Shown one piece after another: positions 25,301 through 32,476 of a DNA stretch of 46,449 bases. The position numbers and the translations under genes were made by a program. The stretch lies in the NCBI GenBank assembly GCA_002359655.1, contig DENL01000013.1:1-46449 (forward strand). The letters run 5' to 3'. The notes beneath the pieces were generated by a model. That model was not told the DNA's origin. It did not search any database and saw only the letters and a program-made list of their open reading frames with translations. The DNA is from Rickettsiales bacterium UBA2645. Lineage in GTDB: Bacteria > Pseudomonadota > Alphaproteobacteria > Rickettsiales > UBA1997. Position 1 is the first letter of the stretch. Every line of letters starts with the position of its first letter.

Positions 25301-28300
25301 ATCAATTTGATGCCTATGGCACTTTGACCAGAGTTACCGCTCCGGGAGCAAAAGATTGTAGTGCTTCAAGTCAAGGAATTGATACCGAGATCAATAGCAC
25401 ATATTATTGCCACACTTATTTAAACAGTACCTCGTCCTACATTTATGACTCCAGCAAAACTACACCTTTTTCCAGCTCAGATTATGACGAGCTAAATACA
25501 TTGAGATTAACTTTTAAAATTAAAGATCCTGAAACTACAAATTGTATTATCCCAGGTAGCGGCAGTGTCACAAATAACGGTATCAAGTTAACCAACCCAG
25601 CTTATCAAGCTGGATCAGGAAATGATTCTGCAACTTGTAAAGCATCAGATGGGCCAACATCTCTAACTGCTTCAAATCCGTGTACGAAACAATATTATTG
25701 TACTAGCGTTTACGCCAATAATAGCGGCAAATACTATGTAACTGTTAAAGTTACTAATCCTCCCGGAAGCAATATATCAAATATCATTGGTGGAGTTATA
25801 ACTCCTGTCATTGAAACGATGGATGGCAAGCACACAGTTGCTGCAGATGGAACTATAACTAAAACAGTTGGACAGTCAGAGAGAATTTATACTTTGGTTG
25901 TTGGAGACTCCAGATACCAAGCTATTCTTTCAATGTCTTTGGCATTGATGATAATGTTCTACGGTGTCACTTATTTGATGGGCATTAGTGAATTAAACAG
26001 CTCTGAGCTAATAAACCGCTGTATAAAAATCGCCTTAATTTATTTTTTCTCCAGCCCAACTGGCTGGTATTGGTTTAATCTATTCGTAGTTAAATGGTTT
26101 AAGGACGGAACCGACTATCTTGCCTTCATGATGGCCTCCTCTTTTGATGATTCAGCTGAACTAGCAAAAGCAATATCTCTTAACGATTATTACGACAAAT
26201 CAGTTCTATTCAGCGGTGTCGATAAAGTCTTTGGCTTATTCTTTTCTCAAGCTGTACAGAAAAAGATCTCAGCCTTGCTATTCGCCAGCATCTTTGGCTT
26301 TGTTTATCTTTGGATTATCTACCTAAGCTTCATGCTTTATGTTTATGCAGTTGGAAACGCGATTTTATACTATCTGACAGCGCAGATTTTTATTTCTATT
26401 CTTTTCACTTTAGGTCCGATTTTCTTTATCTTCACCTTGTTCAATCAAACTAAGGGAATGTTTGATAGTTGGCTGAATCAGCTAATAGGATTTTCATTAC
26501 AACAAATTCTATTACTCACAACTTTATCCTTCTTCAACATGATGATGTACGAAGTTCTGAAGATGTCACTTGGTTATAAAATCTGCTGGGATGAAGTTTG
26601 GACTATAAATATTATCACTAGAGTCACTCTTCTTTCCTTTTGGACACCAGCTTCTTTACCTCCTCGCCTAAATACACAAACTGACGTTGGAAATATTGGT
26701 CACCCCGAAGGTATACCTTCTTTATTTTCTATTCTATTCATTTGGGTCATAGCTTCTTTGATGAAGAGCTTTATTACCTTTATGACTGATTTAGGCGCTT
26801 CAATTGGTGGCAGCCTGAAAGCAAGTGAGATGGGTAAAGGGCTCGGAGATGCAATTGCAGGAATGCAAAAATATAGCTCAGAAAGATTTAATGACCTAAC
26901 AAAAGCCACTATTGGCGAGCCTATAAAAAGATTGGATGCTGCTTTATTTGACTCTGGAGAGCATGCTGACAAAGCTCGTAAAGAACGCCAAGATAAAAAC
27001 CGCAAAGATCAGGGCTTAAAAGAATCTCTAAACAAGGCTGGCAACGAAGCAATGAGTAAATTCAAAAGAGAAAATGCCCTCGCTTACTCAAAAATGAGTG
27101 AATCAGAAAAAAAAGAAGCCTTATTAAGTGCAAAAGAGCAAGGGATAAAAAAACAGGCTGATAAACTCGGAATCAGCGATAAAGAATTGAAAAGACTAAA
27201 ATCTGATAAAGGCCTAAAATATGAAGGCTCGAACTTGCTCGTAGCTGCAGCTCAAGCCGCAAGACAAAAAGCTGGCTTTGGTGGAGGAACTCTAAGCAAA
27301 TCGTTAAATGACTCTAAGATCGATACCAAAATGTCTTTTAGCGAAGCTAAAGAAGGCATGTCAAAAATGAGTAAAGAAGAAAGAGCAGATTTCTTAAAAA
27401 GAGCTGACAATAAAGAAGTTGCAATCGGTAAAAGTACATCACAAAAAGTTATAGGCGCTGCCAAAACTGCTGTAAGTCCAGCTACAGGAACTCTTAAAGG
27501 ATTAAGTGGAGTTGGCGGAGATTTGCGTCGCGTGGTTTCATCTGGTGGTAAAGATCTATCATTCTCAGCAACAAGTAAAAATATATCAGATACAAAATCT
27601 GCACTTGGTGCAGCTAAGGATTCTGTAAAAAAAGCTGCTGGTAAAGCAGCTAACTTTGCTGGTTTCAATGAATATGACAAAGCAACAAAACAACTAGAAG
27701 CGAGTGGCACAATAAACAGGATGGCTTCAGGAAGTATTGTGGGAACAAACTGGGCAAGACCAGAAAAAGAAAAGCAATTAATCAGACAACAAATACGAAA
27801 AAACCGCGAAGAAGCAAAAGCGGCACTTCCAAAAGGAACTGATGGAATGACAATGGCTAAGTTAAAATCTTTAGATAAAGGCCTAACTCAAGATGAAAAA
27901 AATCCTGGTGTATTGACAAGCATGTCTTCAGCAACCTTTGGCGCTGGAGGCTTATCTAGAGCAGCCGCTGCACAATTTGAAAAAACTGGCACACTTACCA
28001 AAAATTCTGCAACAGAATCCAAAGTAAGTGGTACGACAAGCTCTACTAAAGCAATTAGCAGTGAACTTGCTCAAGCCCAAACTCAAAAAGCTTCTTTAAC
28101 TCAAGTTGCCGAAACAGCTAAAAAAGTTTCTAGTAATATCTCAGAGATGAAAAAACTTGAAGCACAAGAAAAAACCGCAACAACTCCTGAGGCAAAAGCT
28201 GCAATTGAAGCAAAAAAATCTGATCTAAAAGAAAAAGATAAAATAGAAAATGGTGGAACAGGTTATTTCCAAGTGCAAGAGCTGAGAGAGAAACAAAACG

Positions 28301-28872
28301 CAGAAAAAGATGCAGTCACTAGAAAATCCTTAGGAGATCAAATAGAAAATATCACAAAACAACCAGGTTATGTTGAATTAGGCGGAAGTGATGGAAAAAG
28401 CGATTTAAATAAGGTTAATGCCACTTATCAAAAAGCTAGTCAAGGAGTTGCTAATCTTGATAAGAAAATTGATAAACTTACCGTCGCTGACAAAGCAGCC
28501 TCATCTTCAGCAGCAACTTATGATAAAGTCGTTAACTCTCCTGCTGCTCAAAAAACTCAAGATGATTACAGTAAAATTAGTACTTTCCATAAAGCTACTA
28601 ACGGTGTATTTGCTGGAACTGAAGTTAACAAGACATTACAAGATCATAAAAAACTAGAATCCTTCAAAAAAGATTATGGCAAACTTGATAACCCTAAAGA
28701 CAAAGATTTGGAATTAAAAACAAAAGATGCAGATGGAAATAAAAGCAGCAAAGCAGCAGATAGACATAATGATTTTGCTGAGAAGTATAAAGACTTTAAA
28801 ATAGATCCTCCTGCACAAGCTCCAGCTCAAAATCCCAATCAGAATGCTACAGTTAAACAACCCGATGCATAG
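22303..28872 (+). CDS. giant VirB6/TrbL-family membrane lipoprotein (type IV secretion-like)
   Basis: 2189 residues. Start is uncertain: TTG 22303, or TTG 22360, neither with a good ribosome site. A lipoprotein signal (CFVLLLFLSFASC) puts the lipid Cys at residue 57. Residues 58 to about 1190 are a Ser/Asn/Cys-rich extracytoplasmic region with many paired Cys. A VirB6/TrbL-like core of about six to seven TM helices spans about 1200-1500 (for example ALMIMFYGVTYLMGI, SSPTGWYWFNLFVVKWF, FASIFGFVYLWIIYLSFMLYV, LIGFSLQQILLL). A charged Lys/Ala/Glu tail of about 690 residues with coiled-coil character ends in a Pro/Gln-rich stretch. Rickettsiales carry enlarged VirB6 paralogs with such extensions. 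Here no other vir/trb gene is near. Confidence 0.8.
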   Translation: MIPLLHSRGLEPPYKFRPYLIRKNLEKSSEKFFSRTLLKRYLSSCFVLLLFLSFASCTDQGCIEADDFGEYQTQTLEIESNAAAESCNYDPSLSLSDASQGSGIKACLTSGSVSVTDSGNVTQTTSSGGCNGKQSDGVTPLDASHLNLCVNSCVQSCVAGSSSAGGANPEPNWKSTDQRDSTQNAGVQILPGSKIIITATGSVTLSNSANYQNIYIPVDGLLENGMAPNYKTSDWSTASIFDVTKGQELNLSFNGHWSRPSIGVSKGYYNTADIGGGTAALSPNSAWNSAIYDGAISLVAYTIPQPSGYLFDYSKSYEVLGTKGTPLLPDPRTWTCDYNSEKIYNKNDTSTLINLLDSNCYLKSDGYASLGYSPSVDIAVSSNSSFAITSSSASNSLGYYGGPIRWLGDGVDSPSSNAKNFYNTLTVSKNTTSISAGASVASDGTKAPQSQVVTIPVGGLSVINNDSIPYMVFLGANNTNCVGANIAIKIIDSDGDVLTNNTSIETPESGWGLSSGYPKVSRLTVAPGQTITLTPPALCGSATYGNGNNSVNAKFIAYKDITLTQSGFIRFTTLNATSGTCTLNGRIINPQNSETSSDFYEYDNFNSLSSVDPLDSLSVPSSGLTSLNWSKKVFVRKGQKIRLSPISWNGVVSVNSTSGSSIYRQCGIGMVMKVVPRPALICKGIATEIINNPNPSCLQDFKAGDATLIGCQAYATECSDSSNTANYCPYDACKSTITCTDGTSDNNYTKTNCTKTSNVNSSACNTALSALSATSKNSFKISCGDNYCSDKMNTNAQISAKIGQQLAQCYDLENYTGRVQDIPIAQGSIIDSSNAMFSKGAVKLANFNGFYGNFSNFKDTGKVDSTSNNNRIYQSSNISFSQNGRLKFLFLTNNKDFRDLDQNYSASQDLTSSYPYSSLSSRGSYYNGNNGFKISFDGTLQFSNGQWLEAKLCKETNSHSCRSLAISTDTASIEAQPKLVLLNDPATSGTNPVLSNSANYQFDAYGTLTRVTAPGAKDCSASSQGIDTEINSTYYCHTYLNSTSSYIYDSSKTTPFSSSDYDELNTLRLTFKIKDPETTNCIIPGSGSVTNNGIKLTNPAYQAGSGNDSATCKASDGPTSLTASNPCTKQYYCTSVYANNSGKYYVTVKVTNPPGSNISNIIGGVITPVIETMDGKHTVAADGTITKTVGQSERIYTLVVGDSRYQAILSMSLALMIMFYGVTYLMGISELNSSELINRCIKIALIYFFSSPTGWYWFNLFVVKWFKDGTDYLAFMMASSFDDSAELAKAISLNDYYDKSVLFSGVDKVFGLFFSQAVQKKISALLFASIFGFVYLWIIYLSFMLYVYAVGNAILYYLTAQIFISILFTLGPIFFIFTLFNQTKGMFDSWLNQLIGFSLQQILLLTTLSFFNMMMYEVLKMSLGYKICWDEVWTINIITRVTLLSFWTPASLPPRLNTQTDVGNIGHPEGIPSLFSILFIWVIASLMKSFITFMTDLGASIGGSLKASEMGKGLGDAIAGMQKYSSERFNDLTKATIGEPIKRLDAALFDSGEHADKARKERQDKNRKDQGLKESLNKAGNEAMSKFKRENALAYSKMSESEKKEALLSAKEQGIKKQADKLGISDKELKRLKSDKGLKYEGSNLLVAAAQAARQKAGFGGGTLSKSLNDSKIDTKMSFSEAKEGMSKMSKEERADFLKRADNKEVAIGKSTSQKVIGAAKTAVSPATGTLKGLSGVGGDLRRVVSSGGKDLSFSATSKNISDTKSALGAAKDSVKKAAGKAANFAGFNEYDKATKQLEASGTINRMASGSIVGTNWARPEKEKQLIRQQIRKNREEAKAALPKGTDGMTMAKLKSLDKGLTQDEKNPGVLTSMSSATFGAGGLSRAAAAQFEKTGTLTKNSATESKVSGTTSSTKAISSELAQAQTQKASLTQVAETAKKVSSNISEMKKLEAQEKTATTPEAKAAIEAKKSDLKEKDKIENGGTGYFQVQELREKQNAEKDAVTRKSLGDQIENITKQPGYVELGGSDGKSDLNKVNATYQKASQGVANLDKKIDKLTVADKAASSSAATYDKVVNSPAAQKTQDDYSKISTFHKATNGVFAGTEVNKTLQDHKKLESFKKDYGKLDNPKDKDLELKTKDADGNKSSKAADRHNDFAEKYKDFKIDPPAQAPAQNPNQNATVKQPDA

Positions 28873-28919
28873 CAACAATGATCCTAACAACACATAAGCA
28901 AACTCTTTTAAATTCTGAT

Positions 28920-28937
28920 AACAAAATAAATTTTGTT
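28920..28937. repeat. short hairpin after the VirB6-like gene
   Basis: AACAAAAT-AA-ATTTTGTT, a perfect 8-bp stem 48 nt after the stop codon, followed by TTAAAAAG. Too weak and without a proper T-run to be called a strong terminator, but it is the best 3'-end candidate for the VirB6-like transcript. The rest of 28873-29152 is non-coding, AT-rich sequence. Confidence 0.35.
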
Positions 28938-29034
28938 TAAAAAGAATTCCTCACATCTTCAAAAAAATTTAGCTAAATAAAATTTAAGAAATTTAAAACA
29001 AAATTAGTTTAGTATTTTTTTTTCTAAAAAACTC

Positions 29035-29052
29035 TTTACGAAGCTTCGTAAA
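29035..29052. promoter_or_regulatory. perfect 18-bp palindrome upstream of tatC
   Basis: TTTACGAAGCTTCGTAAA is fully self-complementary, centred on AAGCTT, and lies 100 nt before the tatC ATG. It could be an operator for a dimeric regulator or a 3'-end hairpin. No matching regulator gene is in the window and no second copy was noticed. Confidence 0.35.
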
Positions 29053-29152
29053 AGCTAAAAAATATATTCAAAGTTAGAAAGCCTTAACCATTGATAACAA
29101 AGCTTTTGAAGCTCAAACAAGTAAAAAAATAATTTCGTAACCAGAAGAGAAA

Positions 29153-29899
29153 ATGAAATCAGAAAACTACATGACACTGCAAAAACATCTTGAAGAACTT
29201 CGTGTAAGATTAATTTTTTGCGTGATGTTTTTTTTTGTAGTTTTTTGTTTGTGTTATTTTTTTTCAGCAGAGATTTATAATTTTTTGTTACAACCTTTTT
29301 TAGAATCTTCTCTTGATCACGAAAATAGAAGATTGATCTACACCAGCCCCACTGAAGCTTTTACAACATATTTAAAATTATCTTTTTATTCATCTTTTAC
29401 TTTTTGTTTTCCAATTTTTGCATCGCAATTTTATTTTTTCTTAGCACCCGGACTGTATAAAAATGAGAAAAAAAATTTATTAATAATTTTATTTTCTTCG
29501 TCATTTTTATTTTTATTTGGTGCATTGATTGCCTATTATTTTATTTTGCCAATCGCAATTGAATTCTTCTCAAGCTTTGAAATTCAAGGCTCCGCAGCAT
29601 CTCTTCCAATTCAACTAGAAGCAAGAATCAGCGAATATTTAAACTTAGTTAGTGATTTAATCTTTGGATTTGGCGTTGCATTTCAGTTACCAATCCTCTT
29701 GCTTTTTTTAATTAGAGTTGGTCTTTTGTCGATCAATGATTTGAAAAAAAAGAGGAGATATTTTATCGTAGCTATTTTTATAATAGCTGCAGTGCTTACT
29801 CCCCCAGACGTTTTAAGTCAGACAAGTTTAGCAATTCCAATGATTATTTTATTCGAAATTGTTATTCTTGTTGGTAAAAATTTTAATAACAAAAAATAA
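29153..29899 (+). CDS. tatC: Sec-independent (twin-arginine) translocase subunit TatC
   Basis: 248 residues, six TM helices. MTLQKHLEELRVRLIFC is the TatC N-terminal signature that binds the twin-arginine signal; the first periplasmic loop contains LIYTSPTEAFTTYLKLSFYSS, and FGLYKNEKK-type and FGVAFQLPILLLFL segments follow. TatC is the core receptor of the Tat pathway. No tatA or tatB is adjacent, so those must be elsewhere. Followed 7 nt later by the lysine-rich peptide gene. Confidence 0.95.
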   Translation: MKSENYMTLQKHLEELRVRLIFCVMFFFVVFCLCYFFSAEIYNFLLQPFLESSLDHENRRLIYTSPTEAFTTYLKLSFYSSFTFCFPIFASQFYFFLAPGLYKNEKKNLLIILFSSSFLFLFGALIAYYFILPIAIEFFSSFEIQGSAASLPIQLEARISEYLNLVSDLIFGFGVAFQLPILLLFLIRVGLLSINDLKKKRRYFIVAIFIIAAVLTPPDVLSQTSLAIPMIILFEIVILVGKNFNNKK

Positions 29900-29906
29900 A
29901 AATTTT

Positions 29907-30071
29907 ATGGCTATCGCAAAAAAAGCTCCTGCTAAAAAAGCTGCTGTTAAAAAAGCTCCAGCTAAAAAAGTAGTGAAAAAAGCTGCTGTTAAAAAAGCTC
30001 CAGCTAAAAAAGTAGTGAAAAAAACTGCTGTTAAAAAAGTAGTAAAAAAAGCTGCCGTTAAAAAGAAGTAA
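29907..30071 (+). CDS. histone H1-like Lys/Ala/Pro-rich DNA-binding peptide
   Basis: 54 residues from ATG 29907, beginning MAIAKKAPAKKAAVKKAP, built only of Ala, Lys, Val, Pro and Thr after the start. It contains two nearly identical 42-nt direct repeats (29940-29981 and 29982-30023) encoding AAVKKAPAKKVVKK, then a degenerate third. Such AAKKA/PAKKA peptides are known as bacterial H1-like (HctA/AlgP-type) DNA-compacting proteins. The longer frame from 29859 lies inside tatC and is not used. A strong terminator follows at 30093. Confidence 0.8.
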   Translation: MAIAKKAPAKKAAVKKAPAKKVVKKAAVKKAPAKKVVKKTAVKKVVKKAAVKKK

Positions 30072-30092
30072 AAAATCTAAAAAGTAAAAAAT

Positions 30093-30128
30093 AGGGCGGA
30101 ATCTCAATTGAGGTTCCGCCCTTTTTTT
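30093..30128. terminator. strong intrinsic terminator after the H1-like gene
   Basis: AGGGCGGAA-CTC paired with GAG-TTCCGCCCT around AATT, followed by seven T (30122-30128). Ends the tatC/H1-like transcript on the plus strand. On the minus strand the hairpin is followed by ATTTTTTAC, so it may also work for the convergent cluster at 30196-32335. Confidence 0.88.
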
Positions 30129-30195
30129 GTCTTGATTTATGACCATTCTATCGAAGTGTAAGCTTTCGCAAGCTTCATAATCAAAGCCTCAAATT

Positions 30196-30678
30196 TTATC
30201 CAATTTCTTTATCGTTATTTTTAGTTGGCGCAAAAGCTTGCTTAACCATAATTCTAATCGGAGAACGAGTTGGAGTTCTGGCACTATTTTCGGTATTGAC
30301 AATATCACACAAAATATCAACCGACACGCCACCATCAAAACACATACAAATCATGTAAGTCTTTTTGTCTAAACTTTCGATCATATCTCGATTAACTATG
30401 CGGAATCCTCCACTTTTTTTATCGTTGCGAGAAAATTTAAAAAGCCGATTCAGGATCGCGATATACTTATTAATTTTACTATTTTTGTGACTGGGTATTG
30501 TTCCCATCATCACTTCTTCGTCGGATACTTCGATCAGATATTCAAAAAGTAATTCGGCAATTTCAATCGTCTCTTCTTCGATCTTTTTAAAAACATCAGA
30601 AATCAATTTTAAATTATCTGCTGCAGAAGGATTGCTAACCGATGCCGATGGCTTTTCTGATTTTTTTATCGCGCTCAT
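30196..30678 (-). CDS. unknown soluble protein
   Basis: 160 residues. A disordered Ser/Lys-rich N-terminus (MSAIKKSEKPSASVSN) is followed by an acidic helix (FKKIEEETIEIAELLFEYLIEVSDEE) and a basic region (RIVNRDMIESLDKKTYMICMCFDGG, then SARTPTRSPIRIMVKQAF). No signal peptide, TM segment or known motif. It starts 3 nt after the AmgK-like gene stop, so it is the last gene of a three-gene minus-strand operon. Function unknown. Confidence 0.65.
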   Translation of the reverse strand: MSAIKKSEKPSASVSNPSAADNLKLISDVFKKIEEETIEIAELLFEYLIEVSDEEVMMGTIPSHKNSKINKYIAILNRLFKFSRNDKKSGGFRIVNRDMIESLDKKTYMICMCFDGGVSVDILCDIVNTENSARTPTRSPIRIMVKQAFAPTKNNDKEIG

Positions 30679-30681
30679 ATT

Positions 30682-31656
30682 TTAAACAAATTTTTGCAAT
30701 AATTTAGACATTTCAGAAAAAATCTGATTTTTAGAATTCAATCGCAAGACAATAAAATTAAGAACTCGCGGCAATAAGCTTAAATAATAATGCTTTGAAT
30801 CACGAATTGAAAGTCGAGAAAAAATTCCAATAATTTTTATATTTCTTTGCAGAGATAAAATTTCATAGTCACGCAAAAAAGATTCTTTATCACAAGCAGA
30901 TTTTTCTAAATAATAGTTCAGAAGCATAGCACGATTCTTTTCATTTAAATCTCTTCTAGCATCTTCTAAAAGCGAAACCAGATCATAAGCTTTTGATCCG
31001 ATAACTGCATCTTGAAAATCAAGCAAGCCAACTTTTTTGTAGCCAATTCTGTCGCTTAAAACCATTAAATTATCAGCGTGATAATCGCGCAAAACTGTAA
31101 CTTGATTTTCTTTGTCTAACTGATCGAACAACTCAAACCATAAATTTTTAAAAAGAGCTTTATCCGCTAAAGACATTTCTTTTTTTTGCCCCAGCAAATA
31201 CCAGTCAATAAACAACATAACCTCGCGATAAAGTAGTGCATTATTATAAAAAGGAAGGTTTGCTGGTTTAATTTTATGTAGACCAATTAAGCAATCACAA
31301 GCTCTTTGATAAAGCTCTAATTCTAATTCTTGATTATCTGGCTCGAATTTTTTTAACACTTTTGTGTAAACATCATCACCAAAATCTTCGAGCAAAATAA
31401 AACCGAAATTTTCATCACTAGCAAAAATTTTTGGCGCAGAAAAGTCATGTGCGATTAAAAACTCATCTATTTTTATAAAAGGTTTTATGTCTTCGAATTT
31501 TGGTGGCGCAAACATCAAAATAAATTTTTTATCAGCGCAAAAAATTCGATAATAAGAGCGAAAAGACGCATCACCAGCGACTTTTACTATTTCAAAATCG
31601 TGAATATTATTTTTTGCTAAAAACTCGCCAGCTTGCTTTTTATCAAGTTCAATCAT
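30682..31656 (-). CDS. amgK: AmgK-like sugar kinase (APH fold)
   Basis: 324 residues with an aminoglycoside-phosphotransferase fold. GDASFRSYYRIF is the nucleotide loop, LLEDFGDDVY the hinge, VLRDYHADNLMVL the catalytic Brenner motif (H.D..N), and VGLLDFQDAVIGSKAYDL the metal Asp. This pattern matches AmgK, the N-acetylmuramate/N-acetylglucosamine anomeric kinase of the cell-wall recycling shortcut. AmgK usually sits next to murU, which is absent here, so the substrate is inferred. It starts 1 nt after the stop of the FzlA-like gene. Confidence 0.75.
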   Translation of the reverse strand: MIELDKKQAGEFLAKNNIHDFEIVKVAGDASFRSYYRIFCADKKFILMFAPPKFEDIKPFIKIDEFLIAHDFSAPKIFASDENFGFILLEDFGDDVYTKVLKKFEPDNQELELELYQRACDCLIGLHKIKPANLPFYNNALLYREVMLFIDWYLLGQKKEMSLADKALFKNLWFELFDQLDKENQVTVLRDYHADNLMVLSDRIGYKKVGLLDFQDAVIGSKAYDLVSLLEDARRDLNEKNRAMLLNYYLEKSACDKESFLRDYEILSLQRNIKIIGIFSRLSIRDSKHYYLSLLPRVLNFIVLRLNSKNQIFSEMSKLLQKFV

Positions 31657-31657
31657 T

Positions 31658-32335
31658 TTAAAAATCTAATTTAGAATACCATTCTGGCGGATTAATATTG
31701 GCAATTCGATCACGCAAAATTTCACTAAAAATTTTATGAGATTTAATTAAGCTGTACCATTCTTTAACTGAAAAATAATGATGCCAATTAATGTCACCAA
31801 AATAATCCAAAACCGAAAGATGTGATGCTGCAGCAAAATCGGCCACAGAGATTTGTTCACCAGCTAAATATTTTCTGCTCTCCAAAAGATATTCAATGTA
31901 GCTCAAATGCACATTTAAATTGCGTCTAGTAATTCTTAAAACTTCTGAGTCAGGTGCTTTTGCGCCAGGTAAATAGCGGTTAAAATAACGTTCGTTTAAA
32001 ATATATTTTCCAACTTCATTATAAAATTTTATGTCAAACCAGCTTTGAATTTTGCGTACTTCGGCTCTTTTTGTAATTCCATCGCCTAAAAAACCTCTAG
32101 TCTCATCGTGCTTTTCTTCAATATATTCGACAATCACCGAACTTTCAGAAATTACCATGGAGTTACTATTATCAAACAATATCGGTATTGTTCCAGCTGG
32201 GTTCATGGCGATAAATTCTTTTCTTCTTTCCCAAAAATTTTCGGTGATTAATTCAATGCCAATCTCTTTAGCAGCCATGTGAGCTCTGACTTTGCGCGAG
32301 AATGGGCAAATTGGATGATGATAAAGACGATACAT
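31658..32335 (-). CDS. fzlA: GST-fold protein, FzlA-like
   Basis: 225 residues with a thioredoxin-like N-terminal half (MYRLYHHPICPFSRKVRAHM, NPAGTIPILFD, ESSVIVEYIEE) and an all-helical C-terminal half. It ends ILRDRIANINPPEWYSKLDF; a Pro-Pro-x-x-Tyr-x-x-Leu-Asp-Phe tail is what I recall for FzlA, the alphaproteobacterial FtsZ-binding GST homolog needed for constriction. If that is right it acts in division and not in detoxification. The clustering with a cell-wall recycling kinase fits. A generic glutathione S-transferase is the alternative. Divergent from polA by 141 nt. Confidence 0.6.
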   Translation of the reverse strand: MYRLYHHPICPFSRKVRAHMAAKEIGIELITENFWERRKEFIAMNPAGTIPILFDNSNSMVISESSVIVEYIEEKHDETRGFLGDGITKRAEVRKIQSWFDIKFYNEVGKYILNERYFNRYLPGAKAPDSEVLRITRRNLNVHLSYIEYLLESRKYLAGEQISVADFAAASHLSVLDYFGDINWHHYFSVKEWYSLIKSHKIFSEILRDRIANINPPEWYSKLDF

Positions 32336-32476
32336 AAATTTTTATTTAAATATTTAAACTTGGTTTGGATTTTGCAGTGATTTTTTAAAAACAAATCGTT
32401 TTCTTGAAGTTGATTAGCTATGTAATCTAGGATCAAATAAATTCTAAACCATAAACATAAACATAAATCTAAAATT

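Noticed and set aside
29859..29906. N-terminal extension of the H1-like peptide
   Set aside because: It lies within the end of tatC in another frame; ATG 29907 gives a peptide made wholly of the KAAP pattern.
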